From assembly GCA_009786175.1 (NCBI GenBank), contig WQTQ01000231.1, positions 1 through 42,324 on the forward strand: a stretch of DNA of 42,324 nucleotides, written 5' to 3'. Numbering within the stretch: position 1 is the stretch's first letter; each line of letters begins with the position of its first letter. Both the position numbers and the translations under genes were made by a program. The notes beneath the pieces are model-generated. The model was given only the letters and a program-made list of their open reading frames with translations, did no database searches and had not been told where the DNA came from. Below, piece after piece: positions 24,401 through 32,465 of the stretch. The DNA is from Bacillota bacterium (GTDB lineage: Bacteria; Bacillota_A; Clostridia; Lachnospirales; WQUN01).

Positions 24401-25397
24401 TTGACTCCTCCTGTTTATACCCGTCCGGCTTGTTAGAATGCCATTTCCAAGCCGTGCGGATTATATTTTCGATGTTTGTACGGGTTGGGTTCCAGCCCAG
24501 TTCCCGTTTTGCCTTGTCCGAGGATGCTACAAGAGTTGGCGGGTCGCCCGGGCGGCGTTCGCGGATAATAACCGGAAAGTCTACACCGGTAATTTTCTTC
24601 GCCGCTTCAACAATTTCTTTATTAGAAAAGCCTTCGCCGCTTCCTAAGTTATAAGTAGCAGATTCCGCAGCCTTTTCTAAGTGTTTCAGCCCCAATATAT
24701 GTGCGTCCACCAGGTCCATTACGTGAATGTAATCGCGAACGCAAGTGCCGTCCGGCGTTGGGTAATCGGTACCGAAAAGGCTAAAACTTTCCTGCTTGCC
24801 CTGTGCAACTTGCAAAATATTGGGTATCAGGTGGGTTTCCGGGCTGTGATCTTCGCCTATCAGGCCGCTTTCGTGGGCCCCGGCTACGTTAAAGTAGCGG
24901 AAATTAATGTGTTTCATGCCATAGGCTTGGTCAAACCATTTTAGCATTTTTTCCACTGCCAGCTTGGTTTCCGCGTACGGGTTCATTGGCGACACCGGGG
25001 TTTCTTCCGTAACCGGCACAATATCTGTCATCCCGTACACCGATGCGGTGGAAGAAAATACGATGTTTTTAACCCCGTGCCGCAGCATTGCTTCCAGCAA
25101 AACCAGGGTTGCGGCTACGTTATTGTTATAGTACATTGCCGGTTTTTCCATACTTTCCGGCACAACCATAAAGGCCGCAAAATGTACAACGCTGGTCACT
25201 GTATTTTCTGTGAATATTTTGTCCAGCAACGCGGCATCCTGCATATTACCTTCATAAAACTTCGCGCCCTTAATTACAGCTTGACTGTGGCCTTTAACCA
25301 GGTTGTCCAGTACTACGGTTTCCACACCCTGCTCTACCAAAGCTGTCACCATATGGCTGCCGATGTAACCCGCGCCGCCAACTACTAAAATCGCCAT
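24384..25397 (-). CDS. galE: UDP-glucose 4-epimerase
   Basis: A 337-residue extended short-chain dehydrogenase. The NAD-binding motif GGAGYIGSH is at residues 7-15, and the catalytic set is visible: Ser115-Ser116-Thr117 and Tyr141-x3-Lys145 (YAETK). The substrate-domain motif RYFNVAGAHESGLIGEDH is also present. It interconverts UDP-galactose and UDP-glucose in the Leloir pathway. AAGGAGG precedes the ATG, 11 bases after the galK stop. No galT lies in the window, so galactose-1-phosphate uridylyl transfer must be encoded elsewhere. Confidence 0.95.
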   Translation of the reverse strand: MAILVVGGAGYIGSHMVTALVEQGVETVVLDNLVKGHSQAVIKGAKFYEGNMQDAALLDKIFTENTVTSVVHFAAFMVVPESMEKPAMYYNNNVAATLVLLEAMLRHGVKNIVFSSTASVYGMTDIVPVTEETPVSPMNPYAETKLAVEKMLKWFDQAYGMKHINFRYFNVAGAHESGLIGEDHSPETHLIPNILQVAQGKQESFSLFGTDYPTPDGTCVRDYIHVMDLVDAHILGLKHLEKAAESATYNLGSGEGFSNKEIVEAAKKITGVDFPVIIRERRPGDPPTLVASSDKAKRELGWNPTRTNIENIIRTAWKWHSNKPDGYKQEESNEPAN

Positions 25398-25408
25398 TAG
25401 CTTCCTCC

Positions 25409-26584
25409 TTATATTTCACATGCCCCGTCGGCAACTTCCGCAATATAAAAACTTGCCTCTGTTCCTGTTTTGTTAAGGTACGCTTTGCCAACAAATTCTT
25501 TAATATTGTTGGCGTAATTTTTATGCACAATGCTTACTGTGCAGCCGCCAAAACCGGCACCTGTCATGCGGGAACCCAGTACACGCGGCGGGTTGTTGTG
25601 TCGTCTCGCATATTCCAGTGTAGGTTGCACCATGGCATCCAGCGCGTCGCCAACCACATCGTATAAATCCCGCAAAGACAAATGAGAATCTTCCATGTAT
25701 CCGAACAAATCCTCCAGCTTACCTTCAGACAATGCCTTTGCCATCGCCTTCGTACGGTAATGCTCGTATACTACGTGCTGTACCCGTTTACGCCGTGTTT
25801 CGTCCGGTATAGCGTTTTTATGCTTTTCAAATTCCTCCGGCGTAAGGTCACACAATTCCTTTATGTCGCACACTTTTTGCAGTTCTACCAGTGCGGCATC
25901 GCATTCTGCCCGCCGTTCATTATATTTAGCGTCTGCCAAGCCCCGCCTGTAGTTTGTATTGGCAATTAATATCCGGTAATCTCCAAGGTTTAAGGGGATT
26001 TGTTCGTACTCCAAAGTAGCGCAGTCCAGCAGAAGCGCATGGTCTTTTTTGCCCATTGCGCAAGCGAAAGGGTCCATTATTCCGCAGTTTACACCGTTGT
26101 AATGTTCGGCTTTCTGGCACATTTTTGCACGTTCTATCGGGTCTATGCCAAGGCCAAAAATGCTGTTAAGGGCCAGTGCGGTAAGGGTGTTAAGGCTTGC
26201 AGAAGAAGATAACCCGGCCCCGTTTGGCAAGTTGCCCCAAATATACATTTCAAAACCGCCAAGCTTATGCCCCGCCTCCAGCAATTGAATTATTACGCCT
26301 TTCAGATAATTTCCCCAGCTATGCTCCGGGTCGTGAGCAAGGTTGTCCAAAGAAAATTCCACAGGCGTTCTTACATTGCCGGAAACAAGTTCTACAAGAC
26401 TATCATAACGCTTTCTTATCGCGCCGTATGTTCCCAGGTTTAAGGCACAAGGGAAAACAAGCCCGCCATTGTAGTCTATGTGTTCACCAATTAAATTAAC
26501 CCTGCCCGGCGAAAAGAAAACCCGCGGCTCGCCGCCTGCTTTACCAAACGCTTGATAAAAACCGTCCAATATTTGCTGTCGCAC
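25409..26584 (-). CDS. galK: Galactokinase
   Basis: A 391-residue GHMP kinase. The galactokinase signature GRVNLIGEHIDY is at residues 27-38, the ATP-binding GHMP motif NGAGLSSSASLN at 121-132 and the C-terminal GSRMTGAGFGGCTV near 335-350. It phosphorylates galactose at C1. The start is a GTG at 26584 with AGAGGGA about 7 bases upstream. It is the first gene of the galK-galE-tldD-pmbA operon, with its likely promoter at 26641-26669. Confidence 0.95.
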   Translation of the reverse strand: MRQQILDGFYQAFGKAGGEPRVFFSPGRVNLIGEHIDYNGGLVFPCALNLGTYGAIRKRYDSLVELVSGNVRTPVEFSLDNLAHDPEHSWGNYLKGVIIQLLEAGHKLGGFEMYIWGNLPNGAGLSSSASLNTLTALALNSIFGLGIDPIERAKMCQKAEHYNGVNCGIMDPFACAMGKKDHALLLDCATLEYEQIPLNLGDYRILIANTNYRRGLADAKYNERRAECDAALVELQKVCDIKELCDLTPEEFEKHKNAIPDETRRKRVQHVVYEHYRTKAMAKALSEGKLEDLFGYMEDSHLSLRDLYDVVGDALDAMVQPTLEYARRHNNPPRVLGSRMTGAGFGGCTVSIVHKNYANNIKEFVGKAYLNKTGTEASFYIAEVADGACEI

Positions 26585-26640
26585 TGATGTTTCCCTCTTT
26601 CCACTTTTATTTTGACAAAATTGATAATGTCTTTGTTATT

Positions 26641-26669
26641 ATTTAACCATATGCCAGTACATACTGCAA
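26641..26669 (-). promoter_or_regulatory. Candidate promoter of the galK operon
   Basis: On the minus strand TTGCAG (plus 26664-26669) and TTAAAT (26641-26646) are 17 bases apart. The start would fall about 50 bases before the GTG of galK. The divergent gene at 26732 has a possible -10 box TATAAA at 26699-26704 without a clear -35 box. Confidence 0.4.
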
Positions 26670-26731
26670 CGCATATTTTTCATCTTACGTGAGAATAGTA
26701 TAAATATCAGAACGGAAGGAGGCGAAATCAT

Positions 26732-26965
26732 ATGCGTTCAAGAACATGGGACTACACCGCGTTAACACTTGTAATACTTGGGGCAATAAATTGGGGGCTA
26801 ATCGGTTTATTTCGGTTTGACCTTGTCGCCGTTATTTTTGGCGGCATGGAAGCGATTGTCAGCCGTATAATATACACAATTATTGCGCTGGCGGGGCTTT
26901 ACTGCTTTAGCTTTTATGGAAGAGATTATCATGTACCAGCGGAACACAGGGAACGGAAAGTTTAG
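26732..26965 (+). CDS. DUF378 family small membrane protein
   Basis: A 77-residue protein with two transmembrane helices (about residues 8-28 and 44-62). It has the DUF378 pattern LVILGAINWGLIGLFRFDLVA, then GGMEAIVSRIIYTIIALAGLY. The family (YuzA-like) is widespread in Firmicutes and has no known function. AAGGAGG lies 8 bases before the ATG. The tail HVPAEHRERK is polar. Confidence 0.85.
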   Translation: MRSRTWDYTALTLVILGAINWGLIGLFRFDLVAVIFGGMEAIVSRIIYTIIALAGLYCFSFYGRDYHVPAEHRERKV

Positions 26966-26977
26966 CCCTTTTCGCTG

Positions 26978-27006
26978 TTGACACACATAACAGAAAACCC
27001 TAGAAT
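26978..27006 (+). promoter_or_regulatory. Consensus promoter of the DUF6171 gene
   Basis: A perfect TTGACA (26978-26983) and TAGAAT (27001-27006) are exactly 17 bases apart. Transcription would start near 27013, so the TTG at 27006 cannot be the start codon of the following gene. Confidence 0.75.
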
Positions 27007-27041
27007 TGTGGCAGTTCAAATACGTAAAGGTCGTGAATCAT

Positions 27042-27293
27042 TTGACAAAACCCTGCCGCAAATGCCTTTTAAGCGAAACAGACGAAGCCGAATTTTTTAA
27101 AGTCGTACAAGAATATGTAGACAGTATCCCACCGGAACAAAAAACACCACCGGCAGAATACCGACGGCGTTTAGAGTTATGCAAAACCTGCAGCCATTTA
27201 ACAAATGGCTTGTGTGCCCTTTGCGGCTGCTATGTGGAAGTTCGCGCCGCAAAAACAGAGCAGAGGTGCGTAAGCCCGATTGATATATGGTAA
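27042..27293 (+). CDS. DUF6171-like cysteine-rich small protein
   Basis: An 83-residue protein with a Cys pattern that suggests metal binding: CRKC near the N-terminus, then CKTC, CALCGC and a last Cys near the end. The layout CRKCLL...YRRRLELCKTCSHL...GLCALCGCYVEVRAA fits DUF6171, a small Firmicutes family of unknown function. The start is uncertain: TTG 27042 gives MTKPCRKCLL, the usual beginning, with AAAGG 11 bases upstream; GTG 27033 is the alternative. The promoter at 26978-27006 rules out earlier starts. A perfect palindromic terminator follows 5 bases after the stop. Confidence 0.75.
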   Translation: MTKPCRKCLLSETDEAEFFKVVQEYVDSIPPEQKTPPAEYRRRLELCKTCSHLTNGLCALCGCYVEVRAAKTEQRCVSPIDIW

Positions 27294-27298
27294 TGTTC

Positions 27299-27323
27299 AC
27301 CCCCTGATATCAGGGGGTTTTTT
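27299..27323 (+). terminator. Intrinsic terminator, GATATC palindrome family copy 3
   Basis: The perfect palindrome ACCCCCTGATATCAGGGGGT (27299-27318) is followed at once by a T run to 27323. A second hairpin, CCCTG/CGGG with a TTGCAA loop, and a run of eight T follow within 25 bases, giving tandem terminators. Confidence 0.85.
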
Positions 27324-27332
27324 GCTTCCCTG

Positions 27333-27361
27333 TTGCAACGGGCTTTTTTTTACTATATAGT
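27333..27361 (+). promoter_or_regulatory. Promoter of eda, overlapping a terminator
   Basis: TTGCAA (27333-27338) and TATAGT (27356-27361) are 17 bases apart. The -35 box is the loop of the second terminator hairpin of the upstream gene, and the T run lies in the spacer. Confidence 0.5.
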
Positions 27362-27387
27362 GGACAAAAAAATAAGGAGATGTTTTT

Positions 27388-28011
27388 ATGCACCCAATGT
27401 TTGAACAATTGGCAGCCGTGCGTCTTGTTCCGGTTATTGTAATTAACGATGCTGCAAAAGCAGTTCCCCTTGCAAAGGCCCTTTGCGATGGCGGTCTCCC
27501 CTGTGCGGAAGTTACATTTCGCACACCGCAGGCGGCAGATGCAATTCGCGCCATTGCAGACGAGCTGCCCCATATGCTGCTTGGCGCAGGCACTGTATTA
27601 ACCACCGCGCAAGTGGATAAAGCCATTGAAGCCGGGGCAAAATATATTGTAGCTCCCGGCCTTAACCCAGAGGTGGTAAAATATTGCCAATCTAAAAATG
27701 TGCCGATGCTGCCGGGTGTTTGCACACCCAGCGAAGTTGAGCAAGGCCTTGCCCTTGGCCTGGAAGCACTTAAATTTTTCCCGGCAGAAGCGGCAGGCGG
27801 TGTAAACATGCTCAAATCTTTATCAGGCCCGTACGGCGGCGTTAAGTTTATGCCAACCGGCGGCATTACACAAAAAAATCTGAAAGATTATCTTTCTGTA
27901 AAATCTGTATTTGCATGCGGTGGAAGCTGGATGGTTAAAGATGAATTGATTGCCTCCGGCGATTTTGCGCAGATTACAGAACTTACCCGCGAAGCCTTAA
28001 ATATTAAGTAA
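27388..28011 (+). CDS. eda: KDPG/KHG aldolase
   Basis: A 207-residue class I aldolase with a TIM-barrel fold. The Schiff-base lysine is Lys129 in LKFFPAE, and the catalytic glutamate is Glu41 in CAEVTFRT. The glycine-rich phosphate loop appears as MPTGGI and CGGSWM. It splits 2-keto-3-deoxy-6-phosphogluconate (or 4-hydroxy-2-oxoglutarate) into pyruvate and an aldehyde, the last step of sugar-acid breakdown. AAGGAG precedes the ATG. No KDG kinase lies beside it; the Gfo/Idh and MDR dehydrogenases elsewhere in the window could feed such a route, but this is inference. Confidence 0.95.
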   Translation: MHPMFEQLAAVRLVPVIVINDAAKAVPLAKALCDGGLPCAEVTFRTPQAADAIRAIADELPHMLLGAGTVLTTAQVDKAIEAGAKYIVAPGLNPEVVKYCQSKNVPMLPGVCTPSEVEQGLALGLEALKFFPAEAAGGVNMLKSLSGPYGGVKFMPTGGITQKNLKDYLSVKSVFACGGSWMVKDELIASGDFAQITELTREALNIK

Positions 28012-28028
28012 TTTTTAAATGAAAAATG

Positions 28029-28057
28029 TTGACAAGCAAGTAATGTTACATTATTAT
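28029..28057 (+). promoter_or_regulatory. Promoter of the mgtE leader
   Basis: A perfect TTGACA (28029-28034) and TATTAT (28052-28057) are 17 bases apart. Transcription would start near 28064 and run through the M-box. Confidence 0.7.
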
Positions 28058-28089
28058 TACCGGGCTGTTTTCAGTGTTATGTGGAACAA

Positions 28090-28324
28090 CTACATGTAAC
28101 CATTTCGGTAGGTGAGGCTACCATAGGGATACGGGTTGCTGTCGCGAAATCGTGGAGACACGACAAGAGGGCTAACAGTCCATGTCGAAACCAAGGCATG
28201 GAATAATGCAACTTCACCTGGAATCGGGGGAACCCGATGGCTTATTGCCGCTCCAACGCCCTGTGAAGCTGAAACTTGAACGGTAGATGGGAGACGCTTC
28301 AGCTTTAATGAAGTGTGTCTTTTT
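28090..28324 (+). ncRNA. M-box (ykoK leader) magnesium riboswitch with terminator
   Basis: The leader contains the conserved M-box core: GGTAGGTGAGGCTACC, then ATAGGGATACG and TTGCTGTC, followed later by GCTAACAG and AATGCAACTTCACCTGG. This matches the order in Bacillus mgtE leaders, where the aptamer folds at high Mg2+ and stops expression. The expression platform is visible. A terminator stem (28291-28301 with 28309-28319, then five T) competes with an antiterminator in which AAGCTGAA (28266-28273) pairs with TTCAGCTT (28298-28305). When Mg2+ is low the antiterminator should form and mgtE be read. The gene that follows is mgtE, as expected. Confidence 0.85.
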
Positions 28325-28344
28325 ATGAGGATGCTTATTGGTAA

Positions 28345-28385
28345 AGCCTCTGCTGCCGTATGGGATGGTAGTAGAGGCTATTTTT
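28345..28385 (+). terminator. Second terminator-like hairpin in the mgtE leader
   Basis: AGCCTCTGCTGCC (28345-28357) pairs with 28367-28379 over 13 bp (two G-U pairs) around a 9-base loop, followed by ATTTTTATTT. It is a strong intrinsic terminator, placed 20 bases after the riboswitch terminator with no gene between them. Confidence 0.75.
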
Positions 28386-28442
28386 ATTTGCAAACCGCTT
28401 TATATCGAGAGAGGTGAGAACGGAATGGAAAGTGGCAGTAAT

Positions 28443-28567
28443 CACAACCCCGAACCCGGAGGGCGACAGCGATACTATTGTATATCTTTGTGGGTTTGAC
28501 CGGCGGCCTTACACCAAACAAGGCTGCGGGTCAAACCCGTAACGATGAATAGTATCAGGGGGTTGTG
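28443..28567 (+). ncRNA. Large nested hairpin of unknown class in the mgtE leader
   Basis: Three nested stems are seen. The outer is CACAACCCC (28443-28451) with GGGGTTGTG (28559-28567). The middle is GATACTATT (28471-28479) with AATAGTATC (28548-28556). The inner is a 19-position stem, 28492-28510 with 28520-28538, containing one mismatch and one G-U pair and closed by a 9-base loop. The internal loops are asymmetric (19 versus 2 and 12 versus 9 bases). It ends 38 bases before the mgtE start. It may be a regulatory RNA domain or a small inverted-repeat insertion. Confidence 0.6.
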
Positions 28568-28605
28568 CTTCCAAAAAAACAAAAATATAATTGGAGGTAC
28601 ACACA

Positions 28606-29961
28606 ATGTTTCTGGAACAAATTTTGGCATGTCTTAAAGAAAAAGACATGCAAACTTTAAAAACTCTGCTAACAGATGCAGAACCCGTAGAAATTCTAAA
28701 CATTTTTTACGACTTATCCGAAAAGGATCAGGTAATTGTTTTCCGGCTGCTGTCAAAGGATGACGCACTGTTTGTATTTGAAGAGTTGGAAACGGAAGAC
28801 CAGCAAAATCTTATGCGCTCTTTCACAGATGCCCAGGCAATTGAACTTGTAAATGAACTTGCACCGGATGACCGCGTAAGGCTGCTGGACGAACTTCCCG
28901 CAACTGTGGCAAAAAAGCTAATGGCATCACTTTCACCCAACGAGCGCGCCATGACCAACTTGCTTATGGGGTACGAAGCCCAAACTGCAGGCCGTATTAT
29001 GACGCCGGAGTATGTACGCATTTCCAAAGATTTAACCGCCGCCCAAGCGTTGGAAAAAGTCAAAATTAACGCTATCGAAAAAGAAACTATTTATACGATT
29101 TACATTACCGACAGCAAAAGAAAATTAGAAGGCGTTCTTTCTTTGCGTGATTTATTAATTGCAAAACCTGATGATAAAATAGAAAGCATAATGGAGGAAA
29201 TCTCTATTACGGTTTCTACCGATACAGACCAAGAAGAGGTTGCCCGCCTTTTGCAAAGGCTGGACTGGCTGGCAATCCCAGTTGTAGACAAGGAAAACCT
29301 GCTTGTCGGTATTGTTACAATCGATGACGCTGTCGATATTTTGGATGACGAGGCAACCGAAGACATGTTGACACAGGCAGGTCTTGTTGCCGGTAAAGAG
29401 GCAAACAGAAGCGAAGCACTTATAAACGGTAACCTATGGACAATTTGGAAAGTCCGTTTACCATTCTTGATTATTACTTTGGCAGCTGGTATACTTTCTG
29501 CCACGGTAATCGGTAATTTTGAAGATGTTTTAGAGTCTGTTGCCGCGGTAGCGTTTTTTATGCCAATGATTATGGACATGGGCGGTACCGTCGGTACGCA
29601 ATCTTCTACGGTTTTTGCCCGTGGCGTAGTGCTTGGCCACATTAACACAAAAGCATTTGCAAAGCATTTTGTTAAAGAAATTGGTGTCGGGTTTAGCATC
29701 GGCTTAATCGCCGGTACCGCTGCCGGGATAATTGCCGCAGTTTGGCAAAATGAGCCTATGCTTGGCTTATCCGTTGGGCTTGCAATTGTTTCAACCGTTA
29801 CCCTTGCTTCTTCTCTTGGTTTCTTGGTTCCATTCGCGCTGTTAAAGCTTAATGTAGACCAAGCCGCCGGGTCTTCACCTATTATCACATCCCTAAAAGA
29901 TATTTCGGGTCTTGTAATTTATTTTGTATTCGCAAGTATTTTCCTGGGGCATTTGATGTAG
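28606..29961 (+). CDS. mgtE: Magnesium transporter MgtE
   Basis: A 451-residue Mg2+ channel. The N-terminal superhelical domain (about 5-125) has the family's repeats (LNIFYDLSEKDQVIVFRLL, then LVNELAPDDRVRLLDELP). Two CBS domains follow (about 135-250, including GRIMTPEYVRI and IPVVDKENLLVGIVTIDDA). A plug helix leads to five transmembrane helices with the pore signature MPMIMDMGGTVGTQSST near residue 325. Cytoplasmic Mg2+ closes the channel (established). The true start is ATG 28606, after TTGGAGGT; the TTG of an upstream in-frame extension is part of the ribosome binding site. Expression is governed by the M-box leader. An LCP gene follows 28 bases later. Confidence 0.96.
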   Translation: MFLEQILACLKEKDMQTLKTLLTDAEPVEILNIFYDLSEKDQVIVFRLLSKDDALFVFEELETEDQQNLMRSFTDAQAIELVNELAPDDRVRLLDELPATVAKKLMASLSPNERAMTNLLMGYEAQTAGRIMTPEYVRISKDLTAAQALEKVKINAIEKETIYTIYITDSKRKLEGVLSLRDLLIAKPDDKIESIMEEISITVSTDTDQEEVARLLQRLDWLAIPVVDKENLLVGIVTIDDAVDILDDEATEDMLTQAGLVAGKEANRSEALINGNLWTIWKVRLPFLIITLAAGILSATVIGNFEDVLESVAAVAFFMPMIMDMGGTVGTQSSTVFARGVVLGHINTKAFAKHFVKEIGVGFSIGLIAGTAAGIIAAVWQNEPMLGLSVGLAIVSTVTLASSLGFLVPFALLKLNVDQAAGSSPIITSLKDISGLVIYFVFASIFLGHLM

Positions 29962-29989
29962 TTTTTGTAAAAAAGGAGATAATATGTAA

Positions 29990-31123
29990 ATGTCTGACAA
30001 AGTACAAAACCGCATCCCAACCATATATATACCAAGAAAGATGCGAGTTATGCTTAAGTCGTTTCTAATCACAATGCTTTTTATATCCGTGCTCCTTTTA
30101 GTTGGTGTTATTCTTTGGAGCAGAACCGTTGTACCTCCGCCGCCAACGCCTCCAGGATGGGTGCAACAACCACAGGAAGAGTCTTCTCCACGAACAGTTG
30201 ACGATTATACAACGGATTATGACAGCAATACCGACGATTATGCAGAGCCTGTATATGCATGGTCTGCACCGGATAGGTTTACAGGCGAAGACAGAAAAGA
30301 ATTATTTTGGACATTCCTAATTGTGGGGTTAAACGAGGGGCTTAATTCGAACACGGTAATGGTTGCTTCCTATTGCGGTATAAGCAGGGAAGCAAACTTA
30401 ATAAGCATACCCCGGGATGTTGTTGTACATCCTACCCGCAACGGCAGAAAACTAATTTCATCTTATTTGGCAGGTATCGGCGGTGACCGGGGCCGGCCCG
30501 GGGGTATTGCTCAATTGCAATGGGATGTTATGGGCATTATCGGGTTTATCCCGGATTACTATGTGATAATAGATTATGAAGCATTTTTTAGCATAATAGA
30601 CGCCGTTAATGGTATCGAAGTTTATGTGCCTATCCGTATGCGCTACGATGACCCCTGTCAAAATTTATTCATAGACATTCAGCCGGGTATGCAGCACATG
30701 GACAGTGCGACTGCATTGGATTTTGTACGGTTTAGACAGGCTAACCGCAACTCCGGCTACCCAAGTTTACCTGATGGGGACTTTGGGCGAACACGAAACC
30801 AGCAGGCGGTTATTGAAGCAATTATCGACCGCCTACTTACACCTGCCAGCATTTTAAGAATACCTCAGTTTGTAAGCATTTTTACCGAAAGTGTAGATAC
30901 AAACTTAACATTTTCTGAAATGATGTATTTTGCCCATGAGTTAAATCACATAAGAGGAACAGATGCATTACAAACTTATACCATGCTGCCTGTACGCTCC
31001 GGCGGCCGCCCTCACTATTATGAATTTTTAGGGCCATCCAATGTCCTTGAACTTATTAACCGGACAATTAACCCGTTTACCAGCGATTTACAGCTTACGG
31101 ATCTTAATATTATTACGGAATAA
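29990..31123 (+). CDS. LytR-CpsA-Psr (LCP) family protein
   Basis: A 377-residue envelope protein with a cytoplasmic N-terminus, one transmembrane helix (about 24-46), a Pro-rich and acidic linker (about 50-95) and an LCP domain to about residue 330. Domain motifs seen are SNTVMVASY, ANLISIPRDVVVH, YYVIIDYEAFFSIIDAVNGIEVYVP, LDFVRFRQ and DFGRTRNQQAVIEAI. The arginines and aspartates bind the polyprenyl pyrophosphate head. LCP enzymes attach teichoic acids or glycopolymers to peptidoglycan. AAAGGAG lies 11 bases upstream. Between them is an in-frame ATG followed at once by TAA (29984-29989), so the order is ATG-TAA-ATG; the last ATG is the gene start. Confidence 0.92.
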   Translation: MSDKVQNRIPTIYIPRKMRVMLKSFLITMLFISVLLLVGVILWSRTVVPPPPTPPGWVQQPQEESSPRTVDDYTTDYDSNTDDYAEPVYAWSAPDRFTGEDRKELFWTFLIVGLNEGLNSNTVMVASYCGISREANLISIPRDVVVHPTRNGRKLISSYLAGIGGDRGRPGGIAQLQWDVMGIIGFIPDYYVIIDYEAFFSIIDAVNGIEVYVPIRMRYDDPCQNLFIDIQPGMQHMDSATALDFVRFRQANRNSGYPSLPDGDFGRTRNQQAVIEAIIDRLLTPASILRIPQFVSIFTESVDTNLTFSEMMYFAHELNHIRGTDALQTYTMLPVRSGGRPHYYEFLGPSNVLELINRTINPFTSDLQLTDLNIITE

Positions 31124-31181
31124 TTATATAGTAAAAAGCGCGCGCAAGTACGTTTTATATGTTAAGTAACGGAGATATGTG

Positions 31182-32465
31182 ATGAAACAGTTTACAAAAG
31201 AAGAACGCTCGTGGATTATGTACGACTGGGCAGATTCCGTATTTGCCACAATAATGATGGCTGCCGTATTTCCTATGTTTTTTGTAGCAGTGGCAGGCGG
31301 AGACGATTCCCCCGGCAGTGTGGCATTGGCGTGGAGTATGACCTTTATTCAAATTGTATTAGGTGTTTCCGCTCCAATTCTTGGTGCGATAATTGATTTC
31401 AAGAATTTTAAGAAGCGGCTGTTTGTAATATTTTTGATTGCCGGGATAATTGTCTTGTTCATCCTTGCTTTTCAATCCAGTTGGCAATTGCTGCTGGCAG
31501 GATATATTTTGTCCACAATATTTTGGTCACTAACAATGATTATTTATGACAGTTATCTTCCGGACGTTACCACTAAGGACCGAATGGATAAAGTTAGCGC
31601 GTGGGGCTACGGAATGGGCTACATCGGCGGCTCGACCATCCCGTTTATAATCAGTATCATACTTATTGTCGGCGGTGAGGCCGTTGGTATTGACATGACT
31701 ATGGCAGTACGTATTTCAATAATACTAACCGCAGTTTGGTGGGGTGTATTTTCTATTCCAATTATAAAAAATGTACATCATAAGTACGGTGTCGCGGCAC
31801 CAAAAAAAGGCGTTGTTGCTGCAACGTTCAAAAACGCTTATAACACGGGCAAAAAAATAATAAAACAAAAAGGCGTATTCATGTTTATTATCGCCTACTT
31901 CTTTTACATCGATGGCGTAGGATCTATTATCCGCCTGGCCACAGCTTATGGTGCAGAGCTTGAACTTGGCAGTACCGGCATGATTTTGGCATTACTTCTT
32001 ATGCAGATTGTGGCGTTCCCGTTTTCCATTCTGTTCGGCAAGTTGTCTAAGATGTGGAACCCGCTAAACATGATTACCGTGGCCGTTTGTATATATTTAG
32101 TTATTTGTGCCGTAGGCTTTATAATGGGCTTTGGCCTGGAGCAATACTGGTTTGGTACAGATGTGGCAATTATCCTGTTTTGGGGCCTGGCATTTTTGGT
32201 TGGCACTGTTCAGGGTGGCATACAGGCAATTTCCAGGTCTACTTTTGGCCAGCTTGTTCCACCGGAAAATTCCGGGGAATACTTTGGGTTTTTCGAAATT
32301 TTTGGCCGTTTCTCGGCAATTATCGGGCCCACATTCTACGCGATAATCCTATCCGCAACCGGCCGCCCAAGCATGGCAATTTTGTCAATTGTAGCCGTCT
32401 TCGTAATTGGTCTCGTTATACTTTCTAACGGAAGAAAGCATATGAAACTAGGGCAAAGGATTTAG
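31182..32465 (+). CDS. MFS transporter, UMF1/Atg22-like
   Basis: A 427-residue major facilitator protein with 12 predicted transmembrane helices. It begins with the motif SWIMYDWADSVFAT, typical of the UMF1 (Atg22-like/BtlA) branch, and has the central loop with a motif near GKLSKMWNPL and VGTVQGGIQAISRSTFGQLVPPENSGEYF in the second half. Members are thought to export amino acids or other small molecules; the substrate is not certain. I chose ATG 31182, with GGAG seven bases upstream. Its stop overlaps the end of the convergent HEAT-repeat gene by 4 bases. Confidence 0.85.
   Translation: MKQFTKEERSWIMYDWADSVFATIMMAAVFPMFFVAVAGGDDSPGSVALAWSMTFIQIVLGVSAPILGAIIDFKNFKKRLFVIFLIAGIIVLFILAFQSSWQLLLAGYILSTIFWSLTMIIYDSYLPDVTTKDRMDKVSAWGYGMGYIGGSTIPFIISIILIVGGEAVGIDMTMAVRISIILTAVWWGVFSIPIIKNVHHKYGVAAPKKGVVAATFKNAYNTGKKIIKQKGVFMFIIAYFFYIDGVGSIIRLATAYGAELELGSTGMILALLLMQIVAFPFSILFGKLSKMWNPLNMITVAVCIYLVICAVGFIMGFGLEQYWFGTDVAIILFWGLAFLVGTVQGGIQAISRSTFGQLVPPENSGEYFGFFEIFGRFSAIIGPTFYAIILSATGRPSMAILSIVAVFVIGLVILSNGRKHMKLGQRI

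Noticed and set aside
27042..27047. TTGACA as another -35 box
   Set aside because: No -10 box follows at the right distance; the bases are better read as the TTG start of the DUF6171-like gene.
28081..28330. Cobalamin riboswitch ahead of mgtE
   Set aside because: The order of conserved strings fits the M-box, and the downstream gene is a Mg2+ transporter.
29100..29888. 262-codon open frame on the minus strand
   Set aside because: Antisense to mgtE; Ser/Thr-rich shadow frame.
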